The translations under genes were made by a program, and so were the position numbers. From Deltaproteobacteria bacterium (lineage in GTDB: Bacteria > Myxococcota_A > Polyangia > Polyangiales > JADJMO01): DNA of 39,761 bases. The DNA lies in assembly GCA_022843175.1 (NCBI GenBank), contig JALHOE010000070.1:1-39761 (forward strand), written 5' to 3'. How positions within the stretch are numbered: the stretch's first letter is position 1; the number at the start of each line of letters is the position of its first letter. Below the pieces are notes generated by a model. It saw only the letters and a list, made by a program, of their open reading frames with translations, did no database searches and was not told the origin of the DNA. Positions 8,248-16,985 of the stretch are shown here, one piece after another.

Positions 8248-8825
8248 CACGACGCCTCCCCTCGCGGCGCGTGCAGCCGTGTGAGCGCTTCGCCCCAGGC
8301 GATGCCCTCGTGGATCCAGGCGACGACGCGCTCGATCGAGGCCATATTGCCGACGAGGACCCGCAGGCGACCGCCCTCGCGCGCGAGCGGCGCGGTGCGG
8401 AGCTCGCGGCCCGACGCGGCGGCCAGCATCCCCTCGACGAGCGCGGCGAGGAAGCCGTCGTGGTCGATCGGCGCGTGGTCGACGCTCACCACCAGCGCGC
8501 GACCCCACCGTTCGATGGCGAGCGTGCCGAGGCCGACGATGGCCAGCTCGGTGGCGAGCTCGTGGAGGACGTCGTCGAGCTTGGCCTCGCGGACGTTGCC
8601 CATCCGGCCCGCGACGCGGCCCCCGAGCGTGCGGCCCAGCGTGCGGCCGAGGTCGCGCGAGGCGGTGTCCCCGGCGGCGACCACGACCGCGGCGAGGGCG
8701 GCCGCGGGAACGATCACGGCGCGCTCGTTGTCGCTCGCTTCGGTCAGGCGTACTTGACCGTTGGGAAGGTCAAACGTAACCGCCTTCTTCGGGTCGAACG
8801 AAGAGTGTTCCACGGGCGAATTCAT
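8247..8825 (-). CDS. Conserved-looking soluble protein, unknown function
   Basis: 192 residues from the ATG at 8825 (MNSPVEHSSFDPKKAVTFDL). A hydrophobic stretch (AVIVPAAALAAVVVAAG) is followed by a short internal repeat, RTLGRTLGGR, and an alpha/beta domain (DDVLHELATELAIVGLGTLA, then ALVVSVDHAP) with a helical end (VVAWIHEGIAWGEALTRLH). The layout recalls small ligand-binding V4R- or roadblock-type domains, but I cannot assign one. It is the first gene of the 8825-4361 cluster. Its 5' end overlaps the 5' end of the divergent secreted protein by about 21 bp if that gene starts at GTG 8805. Confidence 0.68.
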   Translation of the reverse strand: MNSPVEHSSFDPKKAVTFDLPNGQVRLTEASDNERAVIVPAAALAAVVVAAGDTASRDLGRTLGRTLGGRVAGRMGNVREAKLDDVLHELATELAIVGLGTLAIERWGRALVVSVDHAPIDHDGFLAALVEGMLAAASGRELRTAPLAREGGRLRVLVGNMASIERVVAWIHEGIAWGEALTRLHAPRGEAS

Positions 8826-10073
8826 ATCACGACGGCCCTTTTGCTGCTCTGCATCCTCGGATGGGGACGCGGGGCGCGCGCCGCGAAGCTCAAGTTCCCG
8901 ACCACCGCGGGCGCGCCGGTCGGCCCGGTCTTCGACCGCCCGAGCCTCCCGCTGCGGAGCTGCGGTCCGAGCGTGTGTGTCCACGCCTCCAACGAGGCGC
9001 TCACCCCCGCGCGCCGCGCGTTCAACGACGCCTGGGACCTGGTCGTCGACACGCTCCGCGTCACCCCCCCCCTGCTCGACGGCCCCGCGGGCGGCGATCC
9101 CCGGCTCGACGTCTACGTCGTGCGCGGTCTCGAGGACGACATCGCGATCGGGCGCGAGCCGCTCGACCGCACGCTCGATCGCGACGGCGCACCCGCGTTC
9201 GTGTTGATCAGGGAAGAGGTCGTGCTGCGTGGCGGCTGCTCGCTCGCGTGGAACGCCGCCCGCGCGCTGGCGCGCGCCTCGGCCGCGGGCGTCGACGTGG
9301 CCGAGACCCCGACGATGGTCGATGGCTTCGCGCGCCGCATCGCCGATCTCGCGTGTCCCGTCGCGCCGCCGATGGCCGAGCTGCAGCGCACGCCGTGGAA
9401 GGGGATCACCACCTCCGGCGCCGGCGCGGCGCTCCTCGCGCGCACGCTCGATCTCGAATACGGCCACGGCTACGGCGCGATCGGCCCGGCCGTCCTCTCG
9501 ATGGCGATCAACCACCGCGGCGTGATCGTCCCTCAACCCGACGACGAGCTCGGCCCCGCGCACTTCCACAACCACACCACCGTGTTCGACGTGCTGAGCA
9601 CGACGCTCTCCGACGCCGCGAGCTCGCTCGACAAGGTGTTGCTCGATGTCGCGGCCGCGCGCGCGACCCACGCCGTGGGGCCGGCGTGGGAATGGGAGAT
9701 CCCGGCCTCGACCCTGCCGCGCCGCTTCGCGATCCGCCGCGGCATCGAGCCGATGGGCATGACCTTCGTGAAGATCGACGTCGACGCGCCGCCGCCGGGC
9801 GACGGCATCGAGCTCGATGTCGCGTGGGACATGGGCTCGCGCTTCGTGTGGCACGTGCTCAAGCTCGACGCGGCGGGCAAGCGCGTGGGCGAGGTCCCGG
9901 TGCCCGCGCTCGACACCGAGCGCAAGCTCACCATCGACGTGCGCCGCCTCTCCGGGGTCAAGACGCTGATGCTCGTCGGCGTGAACACCGGCGATCCGCT
10001 CAACCCGTTCCACCCCGACGAGCCGCCCTCGCACGCGCACGGCTACGAGCTCGGAGTATTCCCGGGATCGTGA
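8805..10073 (+). CDS. Secreted protein of unknown function
   Basis: No ATG occurs early in this frame. GTG at 8805 gives a good type I signal peptide (MFHGRIHITTALLLLCILGW, then GRGARA as cleavage region), so I take it as the start; the product is 422 residues. The mature part begins AKLKFPTTAGAPVGPVF. It has Cys pairs (SCGPSVCVH; GGCS; LACPV), a region DPRLDVYVVRGLEDD, and a C-terminal beta-rich domain ending in HAHGYELGVFPGS. No HEXXH or other catalytic motif was found. It looks like an exported myxobacterial protein with an alpha/beta catalytic-like core of unknown activity. Its 3' end overlaps the convergent subtilase by 74 nt. Confidence 0.68.
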   Translation: MFHGRIHITTALLLLCILGWGRGARAAKLKFPTTAGAPVGPVFDRPSLPLRSCGPSVCVHASNEALTPARRAFNDAWDLVVDTLRVTPPLLDGPAGGDPRLDVYVVRGLEDDIAIGREPLDRTLDRDGAPAFVLIREEVVLRGGCSLAWNAARALARASAAGVDVAETPTMVDGFARRIADLACPVAPPMAELQRTPWKGITTSGAGAALLARTLDLEYGHGYGAIGPAVLSMAINHRGVIVPQPDDELGPAHFHNHTTVFDVLSTTLSDAASSLDKVLLDVAAARATHAVGPAWEWEIPASTLPRRFAIRRGIEPMGMTFVKIDVDAPPPGDGIELDVAWDMGSRFVWHVLKLDAAGKRVGEVPVPALDTERKLTIDVRRLSGVKTLMLVGVNTGDPLNPFHPDEPPSHAHGYELGVFPGS

Positions 10074-12279
10074 GCAGCGCGAGCGCGAACACCGGCGGCG
10101 TGCTCTCCGAGGCGGCCATCGAGCAGCCGCCGCCCGCGTGGATGCCGTCGCGTGCGTCCCACTTGTCGGCCGCGATCGGCACGTCGCGCGACAGCGAGAG
10201 GCCTCCGCGCACGCCCACCGTCGCCCGTTTTCCGCCGAGCCCCGGCTCGGCGACGACAGAGAACCGATAGAGCCCGACCGCAGGGTGCTCGAGCGCCGAC
10301 TGCACACGCGCGCCGGAGAGCGCGAGCGAGAGGCCGCCCTCGACGTCGGCCGGCCGCCCGGCGCCGTCGCGCGCGAGGAGGAGAGCTTGCAGGGGCTTTC
10401 CCCCGTCGGCCGCGAGGTAGCTCGCGCCGAGGCGCATGAAGAGCGAGCTCGCGCGCGGCGGCGCGCCCTTTCGATCGAGCGCGGCGAGCGCACCCTCGAG
10501 GTCGAGGATGCCGGCGCCGTTCGCGTAGTCGCGCGGGCTCCCGCCCTCCTTCGGATCGTCGGCGAGCGGACGCGCGCCCGCCTGCAGGAGCGCGCGCACG
10601 TCCTCTTGCGTGAGCGAGGGGGCCTTCTGGAACATCAGCGCGATCGCGCCGGCGGCGAACGGCGAGGACATGCTCGTGCCGGCGAGCGCGCCGTGGTTGG
10701 CGTCGATCACCTGGTCCTCGCTGAACTGACCGTCGGGCACCGCGAGGAACGCCGACCGCGCGAGCGCCGAGATCACGAAGTGCCCGGGCGCGAGGATGTC
10801 CGGGCGGAGCACGCCGTTCGCCGAGGGACCGGCGCTCGAGAAGTACGACCGGGTGCCGATCACGGCGTCCTCGATCGTGAGCTTGGTGCCGCCGCGCTGC
10901 TCGTAGAACGTGCGCGCGCTGACCGAGCCCACGCTGATCAGGCCCGGCGCGCTCGCGGGCACGCCGATGCTCCCCTCGATCTGACCGCCGCGAACGAACA
11001 GCGGCATGCCCGGACCGTCGATCGCCTGCGCGCTCCCCTGGAGCCAGATCTCGGTCGCGGTGTCGCCCTCGAGCTCGAGCTCGAACACGCCGACCGGCAG
11101 AGCGCCGGTGAGCCAGACCACCGCGCCGCTGGTGTCGCGCGTCTTGAGCACCTCCTGCTTCTCGTTGCCCACCGTGACGGTGAGGTTCGGCGCCGGCTTG
11201 CTCTGGAACATCCCGCCCTTCGCCACCGGATCGAGCCACGCGTCGCCGCCCGGTCCGCGCAAGCCGACGCGGAGCTCGCCGCGGTCGCGCGCGTTGATCC
11301 AGACGTAGACCTGACCGTTGCTGTACGGGGCGCCGCGCCCGTCGGCGCCGAGCAGGCGGATCGGGATGCGATACTTCGCCCCGGGGGTCACCCGCACGCT
11401 GGTGTGGATCGGCAGCGCGCCCTCGTTGGACGCCGCCACCACGACCGCGCGGCCCCTGCCGGCGGCGAGCGCGGTGAGGCCCTGCTCGAAGGCCGACGTG
11501 CCGTCGTGCGCGCCGTACTGCGTGCCGAGCGAGAGGTTCACCACCGCAGGCTTTCCCGCGGCGGTCGCGCGATCGAACACGAACTTCGCGCCGAGGATCG
11601 CCGCGGGCTCCGCGATGCCGCCGTCCTTGCCGATCGCGCGGACGATGACGAGCTCCGCGCCCGGCGCGATCCCGAGGTACTTCTCGTCGGGTCCGCCCGA
11701 GCCGGCGGCGATTCCGGCGACGTGGGTGCCGTGGCCGTCGTTGTCGGTCGGCGCGTTGTCGATCGTGGTGCCGGCGAGCAGGCCGTTGAGCTCCGCGGCC
11801 GACCACACCCGCCCGCCGTACTGCTCGTCGTCCTTGTTGCCGGGCCTCGCCGTGCCCATCATGTCGAGGAACCACGCGATCCGAGTGGTGCCGTCGGGCC
11901 TGCGGAACGCGCGGTGGGTGATGTCGGCCCCGGTGTCGACGACGCCGACGTACGTGCCCGTGCCGTCGAGCCCCGCGGCGCGCGGCGCGGCGACCCCGAT
12001 GAATGGCGCCGACACGTCGAGCTTGAGCAGCAGCGGTGGGTGCAGCTCGACGTCGACCTCGGGGTGAGCGCGCGCGTAGGCGAGCGGATCCCCGGCCACG
12101 ACCGAGATGCCGGGGACGAGCTCGCGCGCGCCGGGCGCGACGCCGCGGACCAGCGTGAGGCCCGCGCGAAAGGGGACCTCGGGGATCACGCGCGCCAAAA
12201 ACGCGTTCGGCTCCGCGTGGGCCGACCGCGCTCCGAGGAGCGCGATCGCCGCGAAGCCGAGCGCGGCGAAGCGATGCAC
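10000..12279 (-). CDS. Subtilisin-like serine protease (S8) with MYXO-CTERM sorting signal
   Basis: 759 residues. A type I signal peptide (ALGFAAIALLGARSAHA) is followed by a propeptide-like region and the S8 catalytic domain. The triad is visible: Asp115 (GVVDTGADI), His183 (DGHGTHVAG) and Ser536 (AGTSMSSPFAAG), with the oxyanion Asn in VAASNEG. A beta-rich insert of about 180 residues (near 290-470) lies between the Asn and Ser blocks. The C-terminus has Cys719 (GGGCSMAAS), a hydrophobic stretch (VFALALLTIPGIL) and an Arg-rich tail, which is the MYXO-CTERM pattern processed by myxosortases and thought to give lipid-anchored surface proteins. It starts 9 nt after the stop of the Kelch gene and is very likely in its operon. 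Confidence 0.92.
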   Translation of the reverse strand: MHRFAALGFAAIALLGARSAHAEPNAFLARVIPEVPFRAGLTLVRGVAPGARELVPGISVVAGDPLAYARAHPEVDVELHPPLLLKLDVSAPFIGVAAPRAAGLDGTGTYVGVVDTGADITHRAFRRPDGTTRIAWFLDMMGTARPGNKDDEQYGGRVWSAAELNGLLAGTTIDNAPTDNDGHGTHVAGIAAGSGGPDEKYLGIAPGAELVIVRAIGKDGGIAEPAAILGAKFVFDRATAAGKPAVVNLSLGTQYGAHDGTSAFEQGLTALAAGRGRAVVVAASNEGALPIHTSVRVTPGAKYRIPIRLLGADGRGAPYSNGQVYVWINARDRGELRVGLRGPGGDAWLDPVAKGGMFQSKPAPNLTVTVGNEKQEVLKTRDTSGAVVWLTGALPVGVFELELEGDTATEIWLQGSAQAIDGPGMPLFVRGGQIEGSIGVPASAPGLISVGSVSARTFYEQRGGTKLTIEDAVIGTRSYFSSAGPSANGVLRPDILAPGHFVISALARSAFLAVPDGQFSEDQVIDANHGALAGTSMSSPFAAGAIALMFQKAPSLTQEDVRALLQAGARPLADDPKEGGSPRDYANGAGILDLEGALAALDRKGAPPRASSLFMRLGASYLAADGGKPLQALLLARDGAGRPADVEGGLSLALSGARVQSALEHPAVGLYRFSVVAEPGLGGKRATVGVRGGLSLSRDVPIAADKWDARDGIHAGGGCSMAASESTPPVFALALLTIPGILRARSRARARAARRGGTG

Positions 12280-12288
12280 GCTTCTTAT

Positions 12289-15138
12289 TTACTTGCGGCG
12301 ACGGCGGGCGGCGACCGCAAGTGCGATCCCGAGCGCGGCGAAGGCCGCCGGGGGCGCGGTGGTGCTGCCACCGGGGGTGCGGCAGCTGCAGGTGCTCACC
12401 TCGGGGAGATCGCTGCCGATCGCGGCGTCGGCGCTGGCGTCCTCCACGGTCGTGCCGGTGTCGTCGCCGGTGGTGCCGGTGTCGTCGCCGGTCGAGCCGG
12501 TGTCGTCGGCGGTGCCGGTGTCGTCGCCGCTCGAACCGGTGTCCGAGACGCCGGTGTCCTCGGTGCCGGTGTCGACCGAGCCGTCCATGCAGCTCACCGC
12601 GGTCGACCACGCGGTCTTCGACGACGGCGGATCGCAGACCTTGCACGAGTCGGTCGGGTTGATGTCACCGTACGAGTAGCACTTGGCGTCGATCACGCAG
12701 AAGCCGGCCTTGATGCCCGCCGCCGACGGCGTGCAGGTCTTGGTGGCCTCGTTGCAGGTGACCGAGGTGGTGCAGGTGAGCCCGCAGTTGTTGGTGGTGG
12801 TGAGGCAGGAGCCGCCACCACTGCAAGCCTGCGTGCTGCAGAACGTTCCGGTGCCCGCGTCGGTCGCCGAGGCGCCGCACTTGGTGCCCGAGGCGATGTA
12901 GCTGCTCGTGCACGTGCCGGTCGCGTCGCAGGTCCGCCCGCACTCGGTCTGACCCTGGCAGATCTTCCCCGCGGGAGTGTTGCTGCATTTGCCGGTCGCG
13001 TCGCAGCTGCGGCACGTGCCGGTGCACGCCGACTCGCAGCAGAAGCCACCGACGCAGTAGCCCGAGGCGCACTCGTTGTTGCCCCCGCACGTGGAGCCGG
13101 CCGGTTTGGTGCACACACCCTCGCGGCCGGTCGCGTTGCACTTCTGTCCAGCGGGGCAGCTCGACGTCAAACAGCAGACGCCGTCCACGCAGGTGGTGCC
13201 GGCGGCGCACCCGGTGCCGCACGCACCGCCGACCTTGGTGTTGAAGAGCTCGGAGCCCGTGGTCTCGGTGGACCCCGAGATGCCGCCCGCGATGAGCACG
13301 CCGAGCGTCGGGATGGTCACGGCCGCGTGGAACGTGCGCTCCTTGATCATCGACCCGCCGCCGATCATCGTGCCGGTGCCCGGGTCGGAGCCCGGATCGA
13401 AGAGGTCGGCTACCGCGCTCTGCATCGTGAGGAAGACCGGAGTTCCCTCGTAGTACTGCCCGCCGACGAACAGCACCTTGCCGTCCGGGAGCTTCGCCGA
13501 TGCGAACTGCCAGCGCGCCTGCGACAGCGTCGCGGTCAACGTCTTCCAGCTGGTGCCATCGAAGTACTCGACGCTGTTGACCGCCGTGCTCGCGCTCGTT
13601 CCCGTAGCGCCGCCCGCGACGATCGCGCCGGTGCCGACCGCGACGAGCTCGGGCTGCGTGCGCGCCACGGCCATGCTCGCCACCGTGGTCCAGCTCTTGG
13701 TCGCGGGCGTAAAGATCTCCGCGGAGGTCATCGTGCTGGAGAAGGTCGCTCCCTCGCCGCCGACGACGAGGATGCGGCCGTCGGCCATGCGGACCCCGCG
13801 ACCCTTGTGACGCGGCGCCGCCATGCTGAACGCGGTCGTCCAGTTGTCGGTTGCGGGATCGTAGTACTGCGCGGTCTTGACCGCGCCGGAGTAAGACGAC
13901 GTCTGCGTGCCGCCGGCGACGAAGACCTGCTCCTTGCCGTCGATCGTTGCGGTGGTCATGACGTGCCACGCGCGCGACTCCATCGCCGCCTTGAGCGTCC
14001 ACTCGCCCGTCGCGGGGTTGCGCAGCGCCGTCGTGGCCTGGGCCGTGGACGTGAGGGTGGTCACGCCGAGGCCGCCCGCGATGAACACGGCGCCGTTGGC
14101 GAGCCCGACTGCGTTGGTGCCGATGCCGAAACCGCCGGTCGACAGTGTCGTCGGGAAGTTGGTGGACGCGGCCCACGTCTGCGTGGCCGGATCGAACAGC
14201 TCGGTGCCCATCGGCACGGTGCCGGTTCCGCCGACGGTGAGGACCTTGCCGCTGTCGGCGCCGGCCGCGATGTAGATGAGCTTGTGGTAGGCGTGGGACT
14301 GCTTGGTGTTGCCCGTGCCCTGCCAGGCCGGATCGACGAGGACCGGGTAGGCGAGCTCGGTGCCGTCGAACGACGCAGTGACCGTGCACGAGGACGCGCC
14401 GGGCGCGGTGACCGGGCGACCCCACGGACCGATGCCCTTGGTGTCGACCGCGCAGCCGGAGACCCGCAACGTCCCGAGGCGCTGCTTACCGCGCGAGTCG
14501 AGGAGCATCGGCGTGGGCATGCGCAGACGGGGCGCGCCACCCGCGTCGAGGAGCTCGAGCGTGTCGGCGACGAGCCGCAAGCCGGCTACGTTCGTGAGCT
14601 GAAGCTCGTAGGAGAAGCTGAGGTTGTTGCGCGGCTGATCGACGAGGTAGAAATCCTCGATTCCATCGACGTTGGCGACGCGGAAGACGTCGATCTTGTC
14701 GCCGGCGTTGCGGTAGACGGCGGTGCGATCGGCCCACTCGAGGTTCGAAGCGCCGAAGCCCTTGGGCCGGACGTCTGCGCGCATGCCGCCCGCGAACACG
14801 CTGAGGGTGCCCGACGCGGTCTGCGGGAAGTGCGCCTTCAGCGGCGTAGCCTGATTCTTCGGCGCGCTCGGGACGACCTCGAAGCTCTCGCCCACGCGAC
14901 GGAAGGTGTCGACGTCGGCTTGCGGCAGGAGCGCGCGGAGCGTGCCGTCGGCTTGCTTCAGAGTGAAGCGGGCTCGAACGGCGTCGGTCCGCTCGTCGGC
15001 CGCGGGGGAGCTCAACGGCTGGAACAGCTCGCCGGGCTCGGAGACCACCCCGCGGGTGTTGGTCTGGCTCGGTGCTTCGCTGCGCGAACAACCGACCACC
15101 GCCAGGACCGCGCCAATGCCGAAAGAAAGCCGATTCAT
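12289..15138 (-). CDS. Kelch-repeat/Cys-rich surface lipoprotein with MYXO-CTERM tail
   Basis: Start ATG at 15138, chosen because AGAGGAG lies 7 nt upstream on the minus strand and a lipoprotein signal follows (Cys17 in AVVGC). The 949-residue product has an N-terminal beta domain (40-275), a Kelch-type propeller (about 290-635; blades such as VFIAGGLGV, VFVAGGTQT, ILVVGGEGA, VLFVGGQYY), a Cys-rich region (640-850; CVDGVCCLTSSCPAGQKC and similar), an Asp/Thr/Gly linker (854-900; repeated DDTGT) and a MYXO-CTERM end (Cys917-Ser-Cys919-Arg, hydrophobic stretch, RRRRK). It therefore seems to carry both an N-terminal lipobox and a C-terminal sorting signal. Paralogue of the gene at 27000-29840. 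Ligand unknown; an adhesin or matrix role is inference. Confidence 0.9.
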   Translation of the reverse strand: MNRLSFGIGAVLAVVGCSRSEAPSQTNTRGVVSEPGELFQPLSSPAADERTDAVRARFTLKQADGTLRALLPQADVDTFRRVGESFEVVPSAPKNQATPLKAHFPQTASGTLSVFAGGMRADVRPKGFGASNLEWADRTAVYRNAGDKIDVFRVANVDGIEDFYLVDQPRNNLSFSYELQLTNVAGLRLVADTLELLDAGGAPRLRMPTPMLLDSRGKQRLGTLRVSGCAVDTKGIGPWGRPVTAPGASSCTVTASFDGTELAYPVLVDPAWQGTGNTKQSHAYHKLIYIAAGADSGKVLTVGGTGTVPMGTELFDPATQTWAASTNFPTTLSTGGFGIGTNAVGLANGAVFIAGGLGVTTLTSTAQATTALRNPATGEWTLKAAMESRAWHVMTTATIDGKEQVFVAGGTQTSSYSGAVKTAQYYDPATDNWTTAFSMAAPRHKGRGVRMADGRILVVGGEGATFSSTMTSAEIFTPATKSWTTVASMAVARTQPELVAVGTGAIVAGGATGTSASTAVNSVEYFDGTSWKTLTATLSQARWQFASAKLPDGKVLFVGGQYYEGTPVFLTMQSAVADLFDPGSDPGTGTMIGGGSMIKERTFHAAVTIPTLGVLIAGGISGSTETTGSELFNTKVGGACGTGCAAGTTCVDGVCCLTSSCPAGQKCNATGREGVCTKPAGSTCGGNNECASGYCVGGFCCESACTGTCRSCDATGKCSNTPAGKICQGQTECGRTCDATGTCTSSYIASGTKCGASATDAGTGTFCSTQACSGGGSCLTTTNNCGLTCTTSVTCNEATKTCTPSAAGIKAGFCVIDAKCYSYGDINPTDSCKVCDPPSSKTAWSTAVSCMDGSVDTGTEDTGVSDTGSSGDDTGTADDTGSTGDDTGTTGDDTGTTVEDASADAAIGSDLPEVSTCSCRTPGGSTTAPPAAFAALGIALAVAARRRRK

Positions 15139-15263
15139 GACTTCGCTCCTCTCGGCCGGTGACCGAGCTCGTGTCACACCCATGTAGGAGAGTGCCCTAC
15201 CTCGCCGCTTTTCCGGCGGACGTCAAGGCTCGGCAGTGTGAAGCAGGGCCGGGCCACACGCCA

Positions 15264-16970
15264 CTAGAAGCAAGCGTGCGAGCGGATCACCATCGCCGGG
15301 ACGAAGGCCAGGCTGGAATACGAATCGGTGGACGTGGAGCGAGCGCCGAACTCGGCGAACCCGGTGGGCGAGCCGGTCGCGGTTCCGTAAAGGTAATACG
15401 GCTCCGAGCCCGACGGCGTGATCAGGTACGTGACCGGCTCGCTGTTGAGCGTGGTCGTCGGCGCCGGTGACCAAGTGATCGTCGTAAAGCCGGGGGCGCC
15501 CACGTCGTCGGTCGGGACCGAGGCGCGCGCCAGGTACACCGAGCCCAGCGGGGTGCCGAGCGCATTCGGGAAGCCGCGGTAGGCCGCGATCGTGACGCCG
15601 CCGGTGCCGCCCGCCGACTGCTGACGCGCGATCCGTAGCTGAATCGAGAGCAGCCGCTGGTTCGTCGTGACATGCGTGAGGATCGCCAAACCCCCCGGGT
15701 CGATCTGCCCGAAGCGTGTCGACGTTCCGTCCCAGGAGACGACCGTACCGTCGCCCTCGGCAGCCCAAACCTTGCACGACGTCGACTTCTTGTCGGCGGC
15801 GCACTCGTAGTACGCGCAGAACCCGCACTCGGTGTACTCCGCCGGTGTCGTGACCGGATCGACGCACGCCAGGAGGGTCGCGCCCGAGCATTCGTACGTC
15901 GCGCTGCCGCACTTGCCGCCGCAGGGATCGCCCTTGTTGGGGGTGAGCACGTTGCAGCCGCCGCACGCGTTGGTCGGCATCGAGCCGTTGCACTTGAGCG
16001 CGTTGGCGCCGTCGCAGGCGAACATTCCGCCGCACGTTCCGCACGCCCCGCCGACGGCGCCGGGAAGGGTGGTGCAGCCGCCGCAGGCGTTCGTCGGCGT
16101 GGCGCCGTTGCACTTGAGCGCGGTGGTGCCGTCACACCCGAGCGTGCCCCCGCCGCAGGTGCCGCACGACGCGCCGACCGTGCCGCCGAGCACGTTGCAG
16201 CCGCCGCAGGCGTTGGTCGGCATCGAGCCCGTGCACTTGAGCGCCTCGGTGCCGTCGCACGCGAGCATTCCGCCGCACGTGCCGCACGCGGCGCCGACGG
16301 TGTTGCCGAGCACGGTGCAACCCCCGCAGGCGTTGGTCGGCATCGAGCCCTCGCACTTGAGCGCCTCGGTGCCGTCGCAGGCGAGCTTTCCGCCGCAGGT
16401 GCCGCACGCCGCGCCGAGGGTGCCGCTGAGGGCGCCGCAACCGCCGCACGCGTTGGCCGACGTCGAGCCCTCGCACTTGAGCGCCTCGGTGCCGTTGCAC
16501 GCGAGCTTTCCGCCGCAGGTGCCGCACGACGCGCCGGGGGTGCCGCCGAGCGCGCTGCAGCCGCCGCACGCGTTGACGACGCAGGTGTCGACCGGCGTCG
16601 TGTCCGGTGTCGCGGTGTCGGGGGGCGTCGAGGTGTCGGCGGGTGTCGAGGTGTCGGGCTTGCCGGTGTCGGTTCCGCTGTCGGTCGTGCTGTCGACCGC
16701 GGTGTCGATCGCGCCGCTGTCGACCGCGGTGTCGATCGCGCCGCTGTCGACCGCGGTGTCGATCGCGCCGCTGTCGGCCTCGATCGTCTCACCCGCTGAC
16801 GTGTCGGGCGCCTCGGTGTCGGGCACCTCGGCCTCCGGCGTCGCCGAATCCGGCGTCTCCTCGACCGCGTCCGGCGTCGCGTCCTCGGCGCCCTGCGTGT
16901 CGCCCAGATCCGGGTCGTTGGAGCAGGCAGTGAGGCAGGCGAGGAGCGCGAGGAGCGTGAGGGGGCGCAT
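15264..16970 (-). CDS. Lipoprotein with 40-residue Cys-rich tandem repeats
   Basis: 568 residues. Lipobox LTAC with Cys16, then an Asp/Thr/Glu-rich linker to about residue 130 that includes three exact DSGAIDTAV copies, then about six 40-residue repeats from residue 133 to about 372. Consensus: NACGGCxxL, GAxCGTCGG, LxCDGTxALKC, six Cys per unit. The last unit is diverged. The ~190-residue C-terminal domain is beta-rich, with Cys near the start and at the end (SHACF), and may be a carbohydrate- or ligand-binding sandwich. Its ATG is 15 nt after the nnr stop, with GGGGAG upstream, so the two may be co-transcribed. Surface display is expected; function unknown. Confidence 0.85.
   Translation of the reverse strand: MRPLTLLALLACLTACSNDPDLGDTQGAEDATPDAVEETPDSATPEAEVPDTEAPDTSAGETIEADSGAIDTAVDSGAIDTAVDSGAIDTAVDSTTDSGTDTGKPDTSTPADTSTPPDTATPDTTPVDTCVVNACGGCSALGGTPGASCGTCGGKLACNGTEALKCEGSTSANACGGCGALSGTLGAACGTCGGKLACDGTEALKCEGSMPTNACGGCTVLGNTVGAACGTCGGMLACDGTEALKCTGSMPTNACGGCNVLGGTVGASCGTCGGGTLGCDGTTALKCNGATPTNACGGCTTLPGAVGGACGTCGGMFACDGANALKCNGSMPTNACGGCNVLTPNKGDPCGGKCGSATYECSGATLLACVDPVTTPAEYTECGFCAYYECAADKKSTSCKVWAAEGDGTVVSWDGTSTRFGQIDPGGLAILTHVTTNQRLLSIQLRIARQQSAGGTGGVTIAAYRGFPNALGTPLGSVYLARASVPTDDVGAPGFTTITWSPAPTTTLNSEPVTYLITPSGSEPYYLYGTATGSPTGFAEFGARSTSTDSYSSLAFVPAMVIRSHACF
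15850..16574 (-). repeat. Tandem 120-bp coding repeats (six units, last diverged)
   Basis: Inside the lipoprotein gene the sequence repeats with a 120-bp period: the phrase ccgccgca(c/g)gcgtt recurs at 16561, 16441, 16321, 16201, 16078 and 15958. One interval is 123 bp because that unit has an extra Gly codon. Adjacent units are highly similar in DNA as well as protein, which indicates recent duplication or gene conversion and makes copy-number change by recombination possible. Confidence 0.9.
16690..16770 (-). repeat. Three perfect 27-bp tandem copies (DSGAIDTAV linker)
   Basis: The 27-bp unit starting ctgtcgaccgcggtgtcg is repeated exactly at 16690, 16717 and 16744, encoding three copies of the nine-residue linker. 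Identity in the DNA itself suggests slippage-prone expansion of the stalk that separates the lipid anchor from the Cys-rich domain. Confidence 0.93.
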
Positions 16971-16985
16971 GGGACGGTGCTCCCC

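Noticed and set aside
10138-15162. Plus-strand open frame of 1674 residues opposite the subtilase and Kelch genes
   Set aside because: No domains, Arg-rich random composition, and antisense to two well-supported genes with signal sequences and motifs.
15958-16574. Regular 120-bp repeats resembling a CRISPR array
   Set aside because: They are in-frame coding repeats of 40 residues with no unique spacers and no cas genes nearby.
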